A DNA stretch of 48,207 nucleotides. Source: an uncultured Bacteroidales bacterium (lineage in GTDB: Bacteria; Bacteroidota; Bacteroidia; Bacteroidales; Muribaculaceae). This document shows positions 44,390-48,207 of the stretch, one piece after another. Numbering within the stretch: the first letter of the stretch is position 1; each line of letters opens with the position of its first letter. The position numbers and the translations under genes are program-made. The stretch lies in the NCBI GenBank assembly GCA_900549375.1, contig URNY01000001.1:1-48207 (forward strand), written 5' to 3'. The notes under the pieces were generated by a model. It had not been told where the DNA came from. It did no database searches and saw only the letters and a list, made by a program, of their open reading frames with translations.

Positions 44390-44605
44390 ATGACACTGAA
44401 CGACAGACATATCAACAAAACGAGCTTCACTCCTTCTCCAGCTCATACCGCATTAAAAAAGGCGGCAAGAGTGATAGGGATTATGGCAGGTCTGATTGTC
44501 GGAGTGCTTCTTTGGGCGATACTGAAACCAATTTGCCGAGGTGTTGGGTGGATAATCTCAATCCTAACGGCAGCAGGGATAATCTATTGGATAACGACAC
44601 TCTAA
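44390..44605 (+). CDS. Small membrane protein of a conjugative element
   Basis: The ATG at 44390 is chosen; the frame is open further upstream but lacks support. A 71-residue protein with a polar N-terminal 25 residues and two predicted membrane spans (VIGIMAGLIVGVLLWAIL and GWIISILTAAGIIYWI). I do not recognise a family. It lies 13 bases before the PcfK-like gene on the same strand, so it belongs to that operon. Confidence 0.65.
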   Translation: MTLNDRHINKTSFTPSPAHTALKKAARVIGIMAGLIVGVLLWAILKPICRGVGWIISILTAAGIIYWITTL

Positions 44606-44618
44606 AACATTTACGACT

Positions 44619-45059
44619 ATGGCAACGAACACAATGAAAGGAACACAAGCGTTCCAAGACACAATCGCCCAATACCTTATGGCAAGGGCGGAAAACGACC
44701 CTCTCGTAGCGGTCAGGCTGGCAAATCCCTCCAAGACGATGGAGCAGTGTTGCGCCTATATCATCGGAGAGGTCAAGAAAAGCGGTTGTTGCGGTTTTAC
44801 CGACGATGAAATCTTCGGTTGGGCAATGCACTTTTGGGATGAGCCGGAAATCGAGGTAAGCAATACAGCCACCAACTGCCAAGTGGTAGTAAACCATACG
44901 GTAGAACTGACAGAGGAAGAAAAGGAACAGGCACGGCAGGACGCCATCAACAAACTCCGTGATGAGGAAATGGCTAAAATGCGCAGACCCAAGACCACCG
45001 AAAAGAAAACCACCGAGAACAATCCCCAAATCGCACAACCCAGTCTTTTTGACCTCTAA
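44619..45059 (+). CDS. PcfK-like protein
   Basis: A 146-residue protein resembling PcfK-like proteins of Bacteroidales conjugative transposons: FQDTIAQYLMARAENDPLVA, SMEQCCAYI-like stretch (here TMEQCCAYIIGEV), a CGFTDDEIFGWAMHFWDEP block and an acidic/basic low-complexity tail ending PSLFDL. Its partner PcfJ-like gene follows 12 bases later. The pair is always found in mobile elements; the exact role in transfer is unknown. Confidence 0.85.
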   Translation: MATNTMKGTQAFQDTIAQYLMARAENDPLVAVRLANPSKTMEQCCAYIIGEVKKSGCCGFTDDEIFGWAMHFWDEPEIEVSNTATNCQVVVNHTVELTEEEKEQARQDAINKLRDEEMAKMRRPKTTEKKTTENNPQIAQPSLFDL

Positions 45060-45071
45060 AACATTACGGCT

Positions 45072-46340
45072 ATGAAACCGAGAACTAAATTTGAACAAGC
45101 GGTAATCGCACAGAGTGGGCATCTTCGCCCACTCGCCACCGCACCACGCCGTTGGGCGTTCCGAAATACAATCAATCACTATGCTTTCCGACTACCGAAA
45201 GGTCGCACCACTTGTATGGATTGCGGACACTCGTGGCTGATGTCGGAGGCATCCGAGAAATGCACCTGCCCCAACTGCAAGGCTAAACTTGAGGTCAAGG
45301 AAACTTATGTACGCAAATGTCAGCAGAAATCCTTTCTCAATGTAATAGACACCTGCGGGGAGTATCAGTTATTGCGAATGTTCCTTATGGTGGTGGAAAT
45401 GCGCAAAGGCTTCAAGGCTTCGCCCGCCTTTTTGGAAATCGGTCAGTATTGGATTGCTCCCAACGGCAAGACGGTACTTGTGGCGATACAGCGTACAATG
45501 GGCTGGTATCTTGACTGCTTCGCCTTCGGCTCTCCTATGGAGATAAGAAAGGACAACGACACCTACCGCCACATATCCGACCAATATCTCTATCCGAGGT
45601 TCAAGGTTATTCCGGCTCTCACAAGAAACGGATTTAAGGGCGATTTTCACGGAATAGCACCGGTAAATCTTTTCTCAATGCTCCTGTCCTCGCCACAAGC
45701 CGAGACACTGCTGAAGGAAGGCAACATAGGTATGCTCAAATATATGGCACGAAACACCGCAGAGGTAAAGCACTTTTGGGCATCGTATATCATCGCCAAG
45801 CGTCACGGATATGATATTCCAGACCTTTCAACGTGGTATGACTACCTGCGTATGCTGGAGCGTTTCGGCAGGGATACCCGTTCTCCAAAACTCATCGCCC
45901 CTTCCAATCTATTTGACGCACACGATGAATATGTGAGGAAAACCAATATCCAAAGGGAGAAGGAGCGCAGGGAGGCTGACCGCAAAAAGGCTATGGAGAA
46001 AGAAGCCAAGTTCAAGGAACTCAAAGGTCGCTTCATAGGTCTTGTGTTCACAGACAACGAGATAGAAATCAAGACCCTTGACAGCGTTGACGAATATTAT
46101 ATGGAAGGCAACACACAGCATATATGTGTCGGGAGCGCCCAATACTATCTGAAAGCCGAGAGCCTTGTATTCTCCGCCCGTATAGACGGCAGGATTGTGG
46201 CAACCATCGAGATAGACCTAAAGACGCTCAAAGTGATACAATGCCGAGCAGCCTGCAACAAGGACAGCGAATATCGGGAGCGTATTGAAAAGGCTATCGC
46301 AAGCCACCGAAAGGAAATCAGAGCGAGAATGACCGCCTAA
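45072..46340 (+). CDS. PcfJ-like protein
   Basis: A 422-residue PcfJ family protein. It has an N-terminal zinc-ribbon with CMDCGHSW and CTCPNCKAKL, a conserved central part (YWIAPNGKTVLVA, MGWYLDCFAFGSPMEI) and a C-terminal domain with IGLVFTDNEIEIKTLDSVDE and a Cys-rich QCRAACN stretch. It is common in Bacteroidales conjugative elements and related phage-like islands, next to PcfK. A highly charged coiled-coil stretch (about 295-325) joins the two halves. Confidence 0.88.
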   Translation: MKPRTKFEQAVIAQSGHLRPLATAPRRWAFRNTINHYAFRLPKGRTTCMDCGHSWLMSEASEKCTCPNCKAKLEVKETYVRKCQQKSFLNVIDTCGEYQLLRMFLMVVEMRKGFKASPAFLEIGQYWIAPNGKTVLVAIQRTMGWYLDCFAFGSPMEIRKDNDTYRHISDQYLYPRFKVIPALTRNGFKGDFHGIAPVNLFSMLLSSPQAETLLKEGNIGMLKYMARNTAEVKHFWASYIIAKRHGYDIPDLSTWYDYLRMLERFGRDTRSPKLIAPSNLFDAHDEYVRKTNIQREKERREADRKKAMEKEAKFKELKGRFIGLVFTDNEIEIKTLDSVDEYYMEGNTQHICVGSAQYYLKAESLVFSARIDGRIVATIEIDLKTLKVIQCRAACNKDSEYRERIEKAIASHRKEIRARMTA

Positions 46341-46395
46341 ATGTTTAATCCGACTACCGCCCGAAATATGGCGGTAGTCATAACCCCCACTGATT

Positions 46396-46653
46396 ATGAA
46401 CGTAACATTTGAACACCCGACTATCGTCTTTGATGATAAGATAGCCGAAATCATCATAGAGTTTGTAAACCATATTCTCTATGCCGACAGCGAGGAAACG
46501 CTACGACAGATAGTTGCCGACTTTGCCGACAAGTACGACCTTGACCGATACTTCGTCTATGGCTACGGCAGTCACCACCTATGGCTGAAACAAAGAAAGA
46601 TAACCAACCCCGATATAACATTTGAATATCGAATATTGATTGTAGAATACTAA
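46396..46653 (+). CDS. Hypothetical mobile-element protein
   Basis: An 85-residue acidic protein without signal or membrane span. It has an IAEIIIEFVNHILYADSEE helix and a tyrosine-rich YFVYGYGSHHLWLK segment. I do not recognise a family. It follows the PcfJ-like gene by 55 bases on the same strand and belongs to the same cargo run. Confidence 0.6.
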   Translation: MNVTFEHPTIVFDDKIAEIIIEFVNHILYADSEETLRQIVADFADKYDLDRYFVYGYGSHHLWLKQRKITNPDITFEYRILIVEY

Positions 46654-46665
46654 AACCACGATACT

Positions 46666-46917
46666 ATGACAACGAAAATGACCGCCAACGGAGTAAGCAC
46701 AACCACCACTCCCGGCACTGAACAACCTTTAGCTCGCCGACCGTATGGGAGGCAATACGAGGTGTTTTACACCGGCTACCCCCCACGGCGTAAGCATTAC
46801 CAATACGACTATCGCCACACCGACGGAGAATTGTTCTCCTGTGTGGCTGGAACACTCAAAGAGTGCAGACAACGCCGTGATGAATGGCTCAACAAGAAAA
46901 ACAACAACTCAAAATGA
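46666..46917 (+). CDS. DUF3873-like protein
   Basis: An 83-residue protein with the DUF3873 pattern: NGVSTTTTPG near the start, then YQYDYRHTDGELFSCVAGTL and ECRQRRDEWLNKK at the end. DUF3873 proteins are typical small genes of Bacteroidales conjugative transposons; no function is known. It begins 12 bases after the previous gene. Confidence 0.75.
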   Translation: MTTKMTANGVSTTTTPGTEQPLARRPYGRQYEVFYTGYPPRRKHYQYDYRHTDGELFSCVAGTLKECRQRRDEWLNKKNNNSK

Positions 46918-46924
46918 CATAACT

Positions 46925-47242
46925 ATGGATAATCTGATTGCAAAAACGATACTCCTGCAAATCGGAGGACACCGCTTCGCCGCCATGACGGGAAGCCACG
47001 ACTTCATCAATCTCGTCAACGGATTGAGAATGAGCCTCAGCCGTAACAAGACATCGGCGAACCGCCTTGAAATCATCTATGACGAGGGCGCAGACCTCTA
47101 CAACGTGAGGTTTTACCGTCAGTCCATGAACCACAAGACGTTTGAGGTAACGACAAAGGACATTGAGAAGATTGAAGGGGTCTATTGCGATATGCTGGAG
47201 GACATCTTCACCGATGTTACGGGTCTATACACTCACTTTTGA
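46925..47242 (+). CDS. Conserved small protein of Bacteroidales conjugative elements
   Basis: The ATG at 46925 gives 105 residues; a longer in-frame start would run through the DUF3873 gene. The sequence has MDNLIAKTILLQIGGHRFAA, MTGSHDFIN, and the end EDIFTDVTGLYTHF. This resembles a recurrent but unnamed protein in Bacteroidales mobile elements that starts DNLIAKTIL-QIGG. No catalytic motif. A terminator follows 28 bases after the stop. Confidence 0.75.
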   Translation: MDNLIAKTILLQIGGHRFAAMTGSHDFINLVNGLRMSLSRNKTSANRLEIIYDEGADLYNVRFYRQSMNHKTFEVTTKDIEKIEGVYCDMLEDIFTDVTGLYTHF

Positions 47243-47270
47243 AAAGATATTTGCCAAGTCGTAATATAGC

Positions 47271-47311
47271 AGGCTGGACGACCTCGTGATGAAGTCGCCC
47301 AGCCTATTTTT
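47271..47311 (+). terminator. Intrinsic terminator of the PcfK/PcfJ operon
   Basis: AGGCTGGACGAC (47271-47282) and GTCGCCCAGCCT (47294-47305) pair at 11 of 12 positions and are followed by ATTTTTC. It closes the plus-strand run 44390-47242. Confidence 0.85.
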
Positions 47312-47342
47312 CGCTAAAAATTTCGGCCGCCAAAAGGCGGCG

Positions 47343-47375
47343 TTTGGCAGGTTTCAATCTTTGGCATAATTTTTG
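47343..47375 (+). promoter_or_regulatory. Candidate promoter of the 32-codon ORF
   Basis: TTTG at 47343-47346, then 20 bases, then TAATTTTTG at 47367-47375, a near match to TAnnTTTG with one extra base. The transcript would have a leader of about 120 bases, with stems TCGGGA/TCCCGA (about 47438-47465) and GTCTG/CAGAC (about 47396-47415). Confidence 0.45.
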
Positions 47376-47501
47376 CAGTATAATATTTAGCTGGGGTCTG
47401 ATTCTCACCCAGACGCATCGGCAACAGATAAGCGACTATCGGGAGGTGAGTTTAAGTGTTTCCCGACTGGTAGATGGATTTTAACTCAAACCAAATGTTC
47501 T

Positions 47502-47600
47502 ATGAAAAAAAGAATGATGGTGGATGTTAAAGTCGATGTCGCTGAGACGATATACGCAATAGCGTCCCTGATTATGGTTCTCGCTTTGATTTTTGCGTAA
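47502..47600 (+). CDS. 32-residue hydrophobic small protein
   Basis: ATG at 47502 starts a 32-codon frame: a charged N-terminus (MKKRMMVDVKVDVAE) and one membrane span (TIYAIASLIMVLALIFA). It has its own promoter-like sequence, a structured leader and a terminator 11 bases after the stop, which supports a real transcript. It could be a small membrane peptide such as a type I toxin, or a regulatory leader peptide. The gene call is uncertain. Confidence 0.5.
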   Translation: MKKRMMVDVKVDVAETIYAIASLIMVLALIFA

Positions 47601-47611
47601 GAGCGACAAGG

Positions 47612-47645
47612 GCGTGATGGGATTCCCATCACGCTCCAATTTTTA
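47612..47645 (+). terminator. Intrinsic terminator after the 32-codon ORF
   Basis: GCGTGATGGG (47612-47621) and CCCATCACGC (47625-47634) form a perfect 10-bp stem with a 3-base loop, followed by TCCAATTTTTA. On the minus strand it would also lie just after the lysozyme stop, so it may serve both directions. Confidence 0.88.
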
Positions 47646-48170
47646 TTGAATAAACAATACAATCCACTCGGTTATTCGGCGTTGGTGGAGTTGCTTGTGA
47701 AATTTGCCTTTATAGCGGCAGTGGGCGGTGTAGGCTTTGAAGATGTCGCGGTTGCCGGCTTTTAGCCTTTTAAGGACGGTGCTTTTGTTGACGACACCGG
47801 GGCCGCAGTTGTAGGCGAGGCACGCCAATAAGATAGAATCCTTGCCGTACTGAGAATACAAGGCGCAGAACTTTCGGAGGTCTTTTCGCAACAGTGCGTC
47901 TGCCTGTCTTTCAGTGAGCTGCACGCCACGGCGGTAAGGTTCTCCCGGCTGGACTTGGTGGCCGTAGCCCACATAGGGCCAGTGTTTCGGTTTGTGGAGC
48001 GTCTCAAACCTTTTTATTATCAGCACTGCACGTTCAAACGGCGGCAGCTCCATAATAGACCTGTTCTTTCTCTGCTCCGCTCCGAAAGCGCGGGGCGATG
48101 AGGCGTTGGCGGCGGGCGTTGCCGCCACAAGGGTCAGCAACGCCACGAAGAATAGCATCAGTTTTTTCAT
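47643..48170 (-). CDS. Secreted GH24-like lysozyme of a conjugative element
   Basis: A 175-residue protein with a signal peptide (about 1-23, ending ANA). The GH24/T4-lysozyme-like core has a probable catalytic Glu in KRFETLHKPKHWPYVGYGH, then LTERQADALLRKDLRKF and LACLAYNCGPGVV. Unlike phage endolysins in general, the signal peptide sends it to the periplasm, where conjugation systems use such enzymes to open peptidoglycan for the transfer channel. Bacteroidales CTnDOT-type elements carry a similar gene. The start at 48170 is 37 bases from the window end. Confidence 0.85.
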   Translation of the reverse strand: MKKLMLFFVALLTLVAATPAANASSPRAFGAEQRKNRSIMELPPFERAVLIIKRFETLHKPKHWPYVGYGHQVQPGEPYRRGVQLTERQADALLRKDLRKFCALYSQYGKDSILLACLAYNCGPGVVNKSTVLKRLKAGNRDIFKAYTAHCRYKGKFHKQLHQRRITEWIVLFIQ

Positions 48171-48207
48171 CGGATAACGGGCGTTACAGGGCCGACAACC
48201 GGACCGA

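Noticed and set aside
43985..44446. 153-codon minus-strand frame in the non-coding stretch
   Set aside because: Low-quality translation without motifs, overlaps the start of the plus-strand membrane gene, no promoter.

Overview
The window reads as a Bacteroidales chromosome. The signs are SusC/SusD pairs, a hybrid two-component sensor (HTCS), many exported glycoside hydrolases, TAnnTTTG-type -7 promoter boxes, an anaerobic sulfatase-maturase-type radical SAM enzyme, and PcfJ/PcfK/DUF3873-type genes of Bacteroidales conjugative elements. A Muribaculaceae-like gut commensal would fit, but the family is only an inference.

Layout. (A) 1-10531, minus strand: a cobalamin-riboswitch operon with a TonB-dependent receptor, DUF4374 lipoprotein, exported CbiK-like chelatase, membrane-anchored CobN-like chelatase, small membrane protein, ExbB/TolQ/MotA-like channel, DUF2149 protein and (cut by the window edge) a periplasmic binding lipoprotein. 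It looks like a corrinoid or other tetrapyrrole/metal handling system driven by an ExbB-like motor. (B) 10611-17300, plus strand: TetR regulator, TolC (interrupted by one amber codon), HlyD, two ABC ATPases and two ABC-2 permeases, a complete drug-efflux type operon. (C) 17301-29243: a fructan/fructose utilisation locus with SusD, SusC (interrupted by one opal codon) and a periplasmic-binding-protein HTCS on the minus strand, and GH32, an MFS sugar transporter and a PfkB kinase on the plus strand. (D) 29259-35881: radical SAM maturase plus GH43 (minus), then GH2 and GH30 (plus). (E) 35882-38270: decaying DNA with remnants of an MFS porter, a hemerythrin-type protein, a GH97 (internal deletion plus frameshift), a DUF4143 ATPase and a hicB with a nonsense codon. 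One intact ZIP transporter sits among them. (F) 38294-43585: an AAA_14/DUF4143 ATPase, a structured intergenic stretch, then a four-gene minus-strand operon: RloA-like ATPase, RloB-like TOPRIM protein, Lit-like HEFGH metallopeptidase and TIGR02391/Ymh-like protein. This is a strong candidate phage-defence operon. (G) 43586-48207: edge of a conjugative element: a structured non-coding stretch, small membrane protein, PcfK, PcfJ, DUF3873 and other small cargo proteins, a 32-codon ORF with structured leader and terminator, and a secreted GH24-like lysozyme.

The most interesting parts are the four-gene RloAB/Lit-like/Ymh operon and the B12-riboswitch CobN/ExbB/DUF2149 machine. Three otherwise well preserved genes (tolC, susC, hicB) each carry one in-frame stop of a different type, which suggests either ongoing gene loss or sequence errors. 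All functional calls are from reading the translations; no database search was run.
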